Below, piece by piece: positions 33,760 to 42,517 of a stretch of 64,000 nucleotides of DNA. This stretch comes from Elymus sibiricus. Taxonomy: Eukaryota > Streptophyta > Magnoliopsida > Poales > Poaceae. The stretch covers positions 80,275,395 through 80,339,394 of the forward strand of contig CM077676.1 of NCBI GenBank assembly GCA_039707655.1. Direction: 5' to 3'. The first letter of the stretch is position 1. The number at the start of each line of letters is the position of its first letter. Below the pieces are notes generated by a model. The model saw only the letters and a list, made by a program, of their open reading frames with translations. It was not told the DNA's origin and searched no databases. Made by a program: the position numbers and the translations under genes.

Positions 33760-34470
33760 CACTTTTGTAATACCCATTATATATTTTTCTGTATACACGG
33801 GAACATTTTTTAACACACATTAATTTTTTTAAAATACATGATGAATAATTTTACAAATATAGGGACGTGCATTTTTTAGAATACATGGTAAGCATTTTTC
33901 AAAATCATACTGATCATTTTTCTAAATGGAATGAAACCTTTTAAAAAAATATGTGAACATTTTTTTACATTGCATATTTTTTTAGAAAATGTCATGATAT
34001 TTTCGAAATGCATGAAGTTTCTTTTAAAGAAAATCATGAAAATTTCTTTGAATGTTACAATTTTTTCCCATTGAATAATACTTTTTTTAAACATCACACA
34101 CATTATTTTTGAAATGCATGAACATTTCAAAATTACAACATTTTTTAAATTGTACAAACAATTTTTTTATTGAAAATTTATTATTAAAATGAAAATAGAA
34201 TAAATTTATTCGTGTTTTTCAAAAAATGTCCACTCTCTAAAAATTGTCCGGGGATTTAAAAAAAGTGTGCATGTTTTCAAATTTTGTTCTAGAAGAAATT
34301 GTTCGGAATACCAAATTTTGTTCTTATTTTTTTTTTTTAAAGAATTCTAAAGTTTATTCACATTTGAAAAATACAATTTCGAAATTTTAAAATTGTTTGT
34401 GTTTTCAAAAATATCGGACATTTAAAAATAAAATCGCAATTTGTAAAAAAAAGTTTCAAAAAATTTCAAA
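33760..34470. other. AT-rich degenerate tract without a gene
   Basis: Irregular repeats of AAATACATGA and ACATTTTTTTA-like words dominate. No TIR or ORF is supported. It resembles the A/T-rich arms at 27778-30215, so the minisatellite may sit between parts of one larger decayed element. Confidence 0.4.
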
Positions 34471-34675
34471 CATGCTTTCTAATCTGGACGCTGCGCTATG
34501 TTCATAAACGTTTCCGGTTTACTGATTGTCAACAGCAGCTTTTGGTTGGAGCGGTAGGAGCTGTCATTTCCCTATGTGAGGTCCTGTGATCAAATCCTAT
34601 GTAGCACACACGTCAATTGCATTTTTTTTGTTGCGCTTCAGTCGAAAAAAAAAACAAACAAACAAACAAGAGACT

Positions 34676-34707
34676 TAGATGTGAGATAATATATTATCTC
34701 ACATCTA
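34676..34707. repeat. Perfect 32-bp palindrome
   Basis: The half-site is TAGATGTGAGATAATA, followed immediately by its reverse complement with no spacer. Weaker versions of the same word occur near 30927-30955 and 31619. It could be two head-to-head transposon termini. Confidence 0.9.
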
Positions 34708-34904
34708 GATGTTATATAGTCACACCCTTTTTGTTTAGAGTTAAAAGTTCATATCTTTAGCAAGATGGCTCTCTAAAATCTATAGCGATACGATAGTGGG
34801 CTATTTAAAACTTTGAATCTAATTGATTTTTTTAAACATTACTCACCTTTTACTTTTAAAGTTTATGGTCAAACTGGATTTCGAAAAACGTGTGTAACGA
34901 TGAT

Positions 34905-35079
34905 ACCTGAACGTCTAACCCTTTATAATCATACGCCCTCGTCGTCGTCGCATCACCTTGTAGCGGCATAACGCAATAGAAAAACGTTGGCACAGCTAAT
35001 TGCTGCAGTTATGTCGTCGTCGGCCAGGGAGGAGGACTCAAAGGCGACGGTGGCACCCTTGTTCATCACACTCAAGGTG
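34905..35079 (+). pseudogene. Truncated duplicate of the SUMO-like gene (promoter and first 23 codons)
   Basis: From about 34908 the sequence parallels the SUMO-like gene at 38518 onward: the TTTATAATCA TATA region (near 34921), a CTCGTCGTCG/CGCATCACC leader, and an ATG at 35011 followed by 'MSS.AREE' and 'PLF.TLKV'. Homology stops abruptly at 35079, in the middle of the first beta strand of the fold. The frame then runs into unrelated sequence and stops near 35154. The sequence at the break, CTCAAGGTGATT, could be read as a splice donor, but no second exon follows. Because the promoter is shared, this is a DNA-level duplication, not a retrocopy. Confidence 0.75.
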
Positions 35080-35107
35080 ATTATGTCTCCTGTTACATGC
35101 GCGATGT

Positions 35108-35340
35108 TGCTCTTTTTTTTTCATTTTGCGGGGGAAAGGGGGATTTTTATTCCATAAACATAGTGTTATAATCAGCTGGCAAGAGCTCCTCCGTACAACG
35201 GAGGAGCTATCTGAAGCCAAACAACGATACAAGAGTCAATATAACCGTAATAAGCCAATAATCTACTACCTTATTCCATTCTCTTCTAACCCGTCCCTCT
35301 CCTCTATGAGCAAATGGTCATAAGCAGACGGCGACAATCC
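35108..35340 (-). mobile_element. Possible LINE/retroposon 3' tail
   Basis: On the minus strand the stretch ends ATGGAATAAAAATCC, then CCCCCTTTCCCCC and an A-rich tail (complement of the T-run at 35113-35121), directly beside the break in the SUMO duplicate. That is compatible with a 3' end of a retroposed transcript. No coding motif was found, so this is tentative. Confidence 0.3.
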
Positions 35341-35712
35341 ATCTAATGTGCAAGAACTATGCATGCTAATAGTTATTTTAATCATGATTTATTTTCAAAA
35401 TTAATCACTAAATTGCTTAACTTTCAGGGTGGTACGACGCGAATGCATGATGCGCGACGATGTGGGCGTGGCATACATCAGCGATAGCTCACCGTGATGC
35501 AACATGAGGCTGCCCGTAATGGGAGCATCATAGGTAGTATATCATGCATACCAACTATGCAATTTTGATGAGGTGACATAGAATTAAATGAAGAAAGAAA
35601 GAGTTGAGTATCATATCATGATATCGTATCATAGTAAATGATGTGCTACTATGTGTCATGCATGACAATAAATAAAGTCATTTATGATACCAACATATGA
35701 TAATATGCACTA

Positions 35713-36377
35713 CTACCTTCATCCTGGTTTATTGGGAGGAAGACTTGTATGAGATCTCACATTAGGTGAGATCGTGAGATCAACCTCAAAAATACATACT
35801 AACACATTTCAAAAGAATTTGAAATTATTTGACAACATTCATGTGGGGTATGTCTACAACTCCCAAAAAATCAGCTCAAAACTTGATGTACATTTGAAGA
35901 TTCAAAAAAGACAAATTCGAATGTGAATAGTGGCAGCTTTGGGTGAATAGTACTTTAACACTATTCATGTCTAATTTTGTCTTTTTTTTGTTTCTATTAA
36001 TGTAGGTCGAATTAGGAGCTGAAATTTTTTGAGGTTGAACATCAACCATTGATGTGCGTCTACAATTTTTTTAATAATGTTTGAACATGTAGATTTTTTT
36101 CAAAAAAATCGATCTCAATGATCTCATCTAATGTGAGATCTCACACAAGTCTACCCCGGTTTATTGGTCCCCTTCGTATTTTATGTCAAATTTTGATCTT
36201 AAATTTAACTAATAAAATGTTAATACATGTCATCAAAGATAATCTCATTGAACTATGTTCAAATACGAATCCAAAGATATAACTTTTGATGACATGCATT
36301 AATATTTTGTTGGTTAAATCTATAGTTAAAATTTGACACAAAATACGAAAGGGGCCAATAAACCAAGACGGAGGTAG
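35713..36377. mobile_element. Stowaway MITE (split by a Mutator-type MITE)
   Basis: The TIR CTACCTTCATCCTGGTTTAT pairs with the complement of 36356-36377 (CTACCTCCGTCTTGGTTTAT). TA flanks are at 35711-35712 and 36378-36379. Net length after removing the insert is about 233 bp. Confidence 0.85.
35736..36157. mobile_element. Mutator-type MITE, 422 bp, nested in the Stowaway
   Basis: It is flanked by a 10-bp direct repeat GGTTTATTGG (35726-35735 and 36158-36167). TIRs of about 40 bp begin GAGGAAGACTTGT and GGGGTAGACTTGT and continue TGAGATCTCACATTAG. Long TIRs with a 9-10-bp TSD point to Mutator-like mobilisation. Confidence 0.8.
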
Positions 36378-36387
36378 TAGGGATGTA

Positions 36388-36640
36388 CTCCCTCCGTTTC
36401 TTCTTAGTCTGCATATAAATTTTGGTCAAAGTCAAACTTTGTCAACTTTGACTAAGTTTATAGAAAAAATATCAACATTCACAATATAGAATCAATATTA
36501 TTGGATGCATCATGGAATTTGTTTTCATACCATATAGCTTTAGTATTGTAGATGTTGATATTTTTTTCCTACAAAGTTAGTCAAACTTTACAAAGTTTGA
36601 CTTTGACCAAATTTTATATGCAGAAAAAAAATGGAGAAAG
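36388..36640. mobile_element. Stowaway MITE, 253 bp
   Basis: It starts CTCCCTCCGTTTCTTCTTAG and ends AAAAATGGAGAAAG. The inverted arms share TTTTGGTCAAAGTCAAACTTTG. TA flanks are at 36386-36387 and 36641-36642. Confidence 0.9.
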
Positions 36641-36692
36641 TAATATCATACACTAGTATTATATGCATGATAATATATGATACTTTCCACTA

Positions 36693-37968
36693 GGGAAACG
36701 TTTAACACCGGCGGACCGGCTAGAAATCCGGCCGGTCGCTTTCCACGCGTGCTCTCGCTGGCAGTGGTCCCACGAGATTTACTCCAGCAATCTTATCTTC
36801 TCATGCGTTTCTTTCTCAGCTGCACATCCTCTCTCATCTCTTCCCCCCTGCTCGTGCTCGAGACGCCATGGACGGCAGGGCCCGAGCTGGTTCCCTCCCC
36901 TTCTCTCCATCTCAAACCTCCACCCCTGACTGGCCTGCTGCGCGAAAGCTCTCGCCGCTTTTTTTCGAAGGCCATGGCCGACTTCGATCTTCCCGGAGAC
37001 GCACCCCACGCATCGGCGAGCTACAAGCAGCGTCGGCAAGGAAGTTTTTGCTGCCACCGGCAATTTTTGCAGATGCTACAACGGCCCCTAGTGGTTGCTG
37101 AGACCGGTACCATGGCTTGGTGCAAGCTCCAGGGGGAGAGCGAGGTGCCCTGCTGGAACTGACAAGATGGCGTGCTGCAATCGTCTTACCAGGAGCTGGA
37201 ACCGTATGCCGCCGGTGCTGCACAGACAGACCACGTGACCCAAATGCTGGAACCGGCGTTTAGTTTTGCTGGAACGGTCACCGATTTTTGCTGCAAACCT
37301 TGCACCATCAGCAGTGGAAAAGCTTCAAGCGACAGTGGAAAAAGCTTCAATTGACATGAGGGAAAAGTTTTAACCCGTGGGAAGAAAGCTTCAACCATGA
37401 AAAAAGCTTCAACCAGCGGTGGAAAAGCTTCAAGCGACGATGGAAAAAGCTTCAATCGGCATGGGTAAAAAGCTTCAACCTTTGAAAAAAGCTTCAATCA
37501 GTGTGTGAAAAAGCTTCAACCGGTGTGACAAAAAGCTTCAACCGACGCGGGCGATGGTGCGAGCGGCGACGCCGAGAGCTGCGTCCGGCGACACGCTGGT
37601 GCTGCAACGGACGTGCTAAAGCGGCGGCGGCTAGTTTGCTGCCATGCAGAGGCATGGGCGTGCTACAAGGCGACGGTGCCCTGCTGGAACCGGCAAGGAA
37701 CAAGTGCTGCAAGGGCGACCACCGGCGACGAGGGCAGTGACCAGCGGCGAGCGTCGGCGACGAGGCAACCGGGGCGAGGACGGCCGGCGAGCTGGCTCCG
37801 CAAATGGGAGGATTAGGGGGTGCAGACATGCGCCATGGCTCTTCCTTTCTTTTTTTAGCGAAGCAGTTGAGGGAAGACGGGGCATCGTATGGCTATTATC
37901 TCGCCAATCCAACGTCCACGGTGCGATCGGCCGAAATTTCGGCCGGTCCGCCGGCGCCTATCACTCGC
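36693..37968. mobile_element. Mutator-like element, 1.28 kb
   Basis: A perfect 10-bp TSD CTTTCCACTA (36683-36692 and 37969-37978) flanks arms sharing CCGGCGGACCGGC and CGGCCG-TCGC in inverted orientation, about 55 bp in. No transposase is present. The interior is GC-rich with a minisatellite built on AAAAGCTTCAA. It landed in the right TIR of the host MITE at 35508-37987. Confidence 0.82.
37315..37550. repeat. AAAAGCTTCAA minisatellite in the Mutator-like element
   Basis: About a dozen copies of (A)AAAGCTTCAA(C/T/G) occur, separated by 8-16 variable bases, often followed by CCG or GCGA. Each contains a HindIII site. Similar 'CTGCTGGAACCGG' words occur before and after the array. Confidence 0.8.
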
Positions 37969-38135
37969 CTTTCCACTATGACCAGCCTGAGCATGCTGAG
38001 ATCACGGATGATCGTACAGGTGTGTCGCGCTGGAAAAACAACGGAGGAACATTCATTGCGTATATTTATCATAACTGGTTTTGCTAAAAAAACTCAGTTA
38101 GAAAATCGTTTCCTATTAACCTGTTGCTAATATTC

Positions 38136-38436
38136 GAACCAACCTGTGATTGGATGGTTAGAGGGACAGTGGTATCTCCAGCCCACCAGGGTTCAAGTCC
38201 TGGTGCTCGCATTATTCTGAATTTATTTCAGGATTTCCGGCGATGCGCTTTCAGTAGGAGGAGACGTTCCCGTCGACGACGAGGCGCTTACGGTGACTTC
38301 GTAAATCTCAAGATGATACGCCGGCTCAGTCTTTCGAAGGTGCTCATAGGGGTAGGGTGTGCGTATGTGCGTTCATATGGGTGAGTGTATGCGCGTATGT
38401 ATGAGCGCTTGCGTCTGTACTGTGTTCAAAAAAAAA
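38136..38436 (+). mobile_element. Au SINE
   Basis: The tRNA-derived head has GATTGGATGGTTAGAGGG (A-box region) and a perfect Pol III B box GGTTCAAGTCC (38190-38200). It is followed by the Au body words GATTTCCGGCGATGCG, GGAGACGTTCCCGTCGACGA and GGTGCTCATAGGGGTAGG, and an A-run at 38428-38436. AATATTCG (38129-38136) and AATATTTCG (38435-38443) form a likely TSD. Au is a known SINE of Triticeae and other grasses. Confidence 0.88.
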
Positions 38437-38530
38437 TATTTCGCCCAAAATTCCCGGAAAAAAATCTTTCGCCCAAAAAATAAAATAAAAAAATCGGTAT
38501 CCAAACAACCACGAAAGACGCGCCTGACCA

Positions 38531-38537
38531 TTTATAA
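38531..38537 (+). promoter_or_regulatory. TATA box of the SUMO-like gene
   Basis: TTTATAA lies 84 bp upstream of the start codon and is conserved in the truncated duplicate (near 34921). The Au SINE ends about 95 bp upstream, so any promoter element beyond that point is SINE or older sequence. Confidence 0.6.
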
Positions 38538-38614
38538 TCACACGCCCTAGCCCTCGTCGCATCACCTCCCAGCGGCGGCGTGGCGGCGTAACGAAAAAGG
38601 AGAACTCCGAAGCT

Positions 38615-38923
38615 ATGTCGTCGCCGGCCAGGGAGGAGGAGGAGGAGGACTCGAAGGCGGCGGTGTCGCCCCTGTTCGTGACGCTCAAGGTGGTGGACCA
38701 GAAGCAGAACCTGGTCCGCCACACCATCAGGATGACCGACAAGCTCCAGGCCGTCATGGACATGTACTACAGCAAGGTCCCCGACGTCGAGTACGGCACC
38801 GGCACCTTCCATTTCGACGCCGTCCGCGTGGTTGACTGGCGCACACCGGCGGAGCTCGAGATGGAGGACGGCGACGTGATCGATTTCTTTGAGCAGCAGA
38901 ATGGCGGCGGTTTGGCTGCGTGA
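38615..38923 (+). CDS. SUMO-like ubiquitin-fold modifier, 102 aa
   Basis: This protein is predicted to be a small ubiquitin-like modifier that, after C-terminal trimming to Gly-Gly, would be conjugated to lysines of nuclear proteins by the SUMO E1/E2/E3 cascade. Visible features are an acidic flexible N-terminus (residues 1-15, a run of Glu) and a beta-grasp core from about residue 20 ('PLFVTLKV'). There is also the SUMO-typical 'TPAELEMEDGDVID' loop (78-90) that precedes the last strand, and Gly-Gly-Gly at 97-99 followed by a three-residue tail. Length is typical for plant SUMO. The core differs from canonical plant SUMO1/2 ('HFDAVRVVDW' where 'FLFDGRRL' is usual), so it belongs to the divergent grass SUMO-like group. 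There is no intron in the frame, although canonical SUMO genes have some. The start is the first ATG after the TATA box. Confidence 0.85.
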   Translation: MSSPAREEEEEDSKAAVSPLFVTLKVVDQKQNLVRHTIRMTDKLQAVMDMYYSKVPDVEYGTGTFHFDAVRVVDWRTPAELEMEDGDVIDFFEQQNGGGLAA

Positions 38924-39060
38924 TGGGTGTCCTCCAGGTGGTGTGGGCCGTTGCCGATTTCCGATGGATATGTATCCAATCTTGTTATGCGTTCAAGTCC
39001 AATTTGTTAAGAAACAATTCCTCTATCTTTTACTTCTTCCGTTTCTTCCTCATGGCAGTG

Positions 39061-39066
39061 AATAAA
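39061..39066 (+). terminator. Candidate polyadenylation signal
   Basis: AATAAA lies 138 bp after the SUMO-like stop codon. This is a plausible 3' end for that gene, with a T-rich stretch upstream at about 39025-39050. Confidence 0.45.
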
Positions 39067-39199
39067 AGGGCGGCGGTTGTTCTTGGGGTCGAGAGATCAA
39101 GGATGGAGTGGCTAGATCTTGGTTCCAGATCTGGGCTCGTGGCTCGGATTTGGGCTTCTATCCAGATCTTGGTTCCCGTTTCCTTGTTTTAGGTTCAAC

Positions 39200-40355
39200 G
39201 AAATTGCCTGCTCATCTCTCCTCGAGTTGCCGGTGTTGCTTCTTCAGATTCTTGCCGGCCGCCGGCCGGCCGGCGATCCTCTTTTCTGGAGCTCTGTTCT
39301 TTGTCCTCTTGGTGGTCAGGATCGTCAGGTCAGGGCAGCGTAGGGTCTTCTTCTCCAATGCAGGTACCGGATCCTCTTCTCTAGTGGCTTGGTTTGATCA
39401 GAGGAGAAGTCCGATCATCGACCTACGGGAAGAGTTCGCCCACTGAGAGATAGATAACAGGGCGAAAATGTGTTGCAATTAGACTGTACTAATCAGGAAC
39501 CAACAAATTATTATTTTTGCTAACGTGTCGCAATTTGATGCGCCGAGTTTGCATTTGTCGCAATCTGATCATGCTGTTTTACCCAAACTCAGCTTTAAAT
39601 TATGATTGTGCCACTTCTTTGCATTGCTTTACTACTGATCCAGGTGACTGGGAGTCAAGTACTTGTTAATTGCAGCAGTGATCTCAGCACATTCTAAGAT
39701 TTTCCGTCAACTAGATCCGTCACTTCGTTAGATATTTGCAACTTTTTTTAACCGCAAACCATAGAACAATTTGTTCTACGGTATTATATCTCATAATATG
39801 ATGAGGACACCACTTTCATTGACAAGACTATTCATCAGAAGTCGCGTCAAACTAATAAGTGATCACATGAACGCTAACTTAAGTTTACCTTGTAACCTTG
39901 ATAATACGACTATTCTTTCATTCCAATTGTTATTGGTTGAACTTAGGTATCACATTCAAGATATCCAACAACCTATGAGCTCATGAAGAAATCGACTCGA
40001 AGAAACAAAGTTGAAGAAAACAAGTTTCAAGTGAATCTGATGTTGTCAATTTTTGCCTCTGATCTTTTGATGTGTCATACTCATTTGAAGGAGAGACGGT
40101 GCATATATAGGGGTATATCAGTAGAAGCTACATCAAATTTACTTTTCAACCCAAAAAAGGTACATTATCGGAGTTGTGACTCAAAAGTTCTAGTCATTCT
40201 CGTGAAAGGTGTCCAGGCTATCAAGGCTTCGCGAATTTCCGAGGAGCTCTCCAATAACTCACCAAGTTGACTGCTTATTCCCACAAGGAAGCCATGCAAA
40301 GCTGGTTGGTTTTGGACTTCTTCCACGCCTATCTAAGGGGGGTTGTCCCTGGTTG
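39200..40355. other. Interval without a supported gene
   Basis: It contains a short GCCGGCC cluster near 39255-39275 and several unsupported frames under 120 codons. I see no repeat, MITE or domain. Position 40356-40358 (TAA) is the target-site copy of Harbinger 2. Confidence 0.5.
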
Positions 40356-41083
40356 TAAGAGCATCTCTAGCACATCCCGCAAACCGGGCCATCCGGCAAA
40401 ATAACCGCTGGTTTGCGGGACGGAGCCCGTAAACCCGACCCGAATAGATCCCCCAAATTCGGCCGTCCAGGAATTTTTTTTGTGGGATCCCGAATCTGCG
40501 AGGCCATTTCCTCCATATCTACGGGATTTCGACAGATTTTGGCGGCTCCCCTTTCCTTTGGCGCGAACGCATTTCCGCCGGCTTCCGTTCGCGCCTCCAC
40601 TCCCCGCCGCCGCCGCCGCCGCACATCCCCGCCCGTTCTTGCTGCCCCTAGCTGCCCCGCGCCGCCCGAAAGCTCCGCCACCCTGCGCCGCATCCATTCC
40701 ACCAAGTTTCAGCGCGGGGGGTGCCCATCTGTGTCCGGGGCTCGCGGCCGCCGCCGACGCCATGGATCCGCTTCGGAGCTTGGCGCGCCGCCCTGTAGCA
40801 GGCGGATCAGGTTGGTTCCGGCGCCAGTGAGCCTCGGAATCGTTGGGGCTCGCCCACGCGCGTCGGAAGAAGGGGGCGGTGCGGCTTTGCTTCGGCCGGC
40901 CAGGAGAAGAAAGGGGCGCCGCAGCGTGGCTTTGCTTTGGCCGACGGGGAAGGAGAAAGGGGCGGCGCGACTTTGCTTCGGCCGGCTTCAGGCGAGGTAT
41001 GTCCAACACCCGCGGGTTTGTGCTCGATTTGGCCTTGAGTAGGTTCGGGTGAAATTTTTTGGCGTTTTGCGTGCATTTTGTAG

Positions 41084-42389
41084 ATGGATTGGAGTTTGTC
41101 TTCGTCGTTTTCGTTTGATGATTCGGACATAGAAGAGATGATCCTCGACGACAATTTCGACATAGTGTTGTTGCATCTCGTGGAAGAATTTGAGGCGGGG
41201 CCGAAGAAAAAGCGGCGCGGATCCACGGTCGGCCGGCTATGCATTCCCCGCAACCGAGCTCTCAGCGACAAGATGCTCATGAAGGACTACTTCACCGAGG
41301 TACCGACATATCCGGCTCACCTCTTTCGTAGGAGATATCGAATGCGTAGGTCACTTTTCGTCCGCATCGTTGAGGCTTGCGAGCAAACTTGCAGTTTTTT
41401 CACTCGGCGTAGGAATGCCGCCGGTTTGATTGGCTTTAGTGCATATCAAAAAATATCGGCGGTGATGAGAGTGATTGCATATGGTGTTCCCACCGACTAC
41501 GCCGATGAATATCTTCGCATTGGAGAAGGTACCACCATCAAATGTGTCCGTGTCTTTGCGAAGACAATGATCCGGGTTTTTGGCCCGGAGTACCTTCGAG
41601 CTCCAAACGAAGACGACACAAAGAAGCTCATGGCAATGAACGAAGCAAGGGGATGGCCAGGCATGCTAGGTAGTATTGCTTGCCTGCATTGGAGGTGGAA
41701 GAACTGCCCGGTGGCTTGGGCAGGGCAATACACCGGCCACAAACGTAAACCCACCATCAGGCTTGAAGCGGGGGCTTCACATGATCTATGGATTTGGCAT
41801 TGCTTCTTTGGTTTGCCGGGGTCTCTCAATGATATCAATGTTTTGCAGCGATCTCATGTATTTGCTCAGCTAGCTAGTGGCAAAGCTCCGGGCTTGCAAT
41901 TATACCGTCAATGGCCATGACTATACCATGCGGTACTATCTTGCCGACGGTATTTATCCTTCATGGTCAACATTTGTGAAGAGCATTAGTGACCCCAAAA
42001 TCAAGAAGCACAAATTTTTTGCCGAAGCACAAGAAGCTTGCCGAAAGGATATTGAGAGGGTGTTGCAAGCTCGGTTTGCCATTGTTCGAGGTCCTGCTCG
42101 CTTCTGGGATAAAAAATCCCTCAGAAACATCATGACTGCTTGTGTAATTTTACACAACATGATCATCGAGGATGAGAGGGATTTGGACTTAGAGTTTAAT
42201 TATGACAATGTTGGTAGCCGTGTGAAGCCTGCTAGGGACGCAAATGAGATCACTGCATTTCTTGAGACTTACCGGAAGATCGAGAACCGTGATTCACACA
42301 ACCAACTCCAGCACGATCTTATTGAGCATCGGTTGCAACTCTATGGGGGAGGTAGATCCCCATTTTTATTCATTTCTATTCGTGTGTGA
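41084..42389 (+). pseudogene. PIF/Harbinger transposase 2, frameshifted, first catalytic Asp replaced by Ala
   Basis: The start ATG at 41084 opens an acidic N-terminus, then a basic 'KKKRRG' patch and the 'KDYFTEVPTYPAHLFRRRYRM' helix-rich region. The DDE domain follows. The first catalytic block reads 'GSIACLHWRWKNCP' where the family has Asp (GCT at 41678-41680). The second block 'HDLWIWHCFFGLPGSLNDIN' keeps its Asp. A +1 frameshift near 41880-41900 separates the frames 41084-41920 and 41877-42389; homology simply continues across it. The Glu block 'KDIERVLQARFAIVRG' lacks about three residues after ER compared with the usual form. Three defects make it inactive. Stop at 42387-42389. Copia B begins 130 bp downstream. 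Confidence 0.88.
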
Positions 42390-42517
42390 TTTGAACAATT
42401 TGGTGTTGTAATAATTAGTCAAATTTGAACATTTGTTGTAATGAAAACTATTGTTGTATTGTAAATTGCTTTTCGGACCATTTATATTCATATGTTGAAT
42501 TTATATTATGATTCCAT

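Larger units (their letters stand above)
35508..37987. mobile_element. TIR MITE acting as host for four later insertions
   Basis: The left TIR GGCTGCCCGTAATGGGAGCA pairs with the right terminus (complement of about 37965-37987 after removing the Mutator-like insert), which reads GGCTGGTCATAGTGGAAAGT. TGA flanks both sides (35505-35507 and 37988-37990). The original element would be only about 270 bp. Tourist- or hAT-like families have similar termini; I do not assign one. Confidence 0.6.

Noticed and set aside
34540..34612. tRNA-like sequence (GGTTGGAGCGGTAGGAGC ... GTGATCAAATCC)
   Set aside because: The B box is poor, the anticodon arm does not form and the acceptor ends do not pair. At most a decayed fragment.
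36677..37162. 161-codon frame with a Leu/Ser-rich start resembling a signal peptide
   Set aside because: It begins in the TSD and TIR of the Mutator-like element and overlaps equally long frames on the other strand. No domain or homologue was recognised.
40413..41042. 209-codon Arg/Pro/Ala-rich frame in the Harbinger 2 leader (and overlapping frames on the minus strand)
   Set aside because: It is GC-rich leader sequence open in several frames at once and overlaps the TIR-proximal region. A Myb-like second ORF expected for PIF/Harbinger was looked for here and not found.
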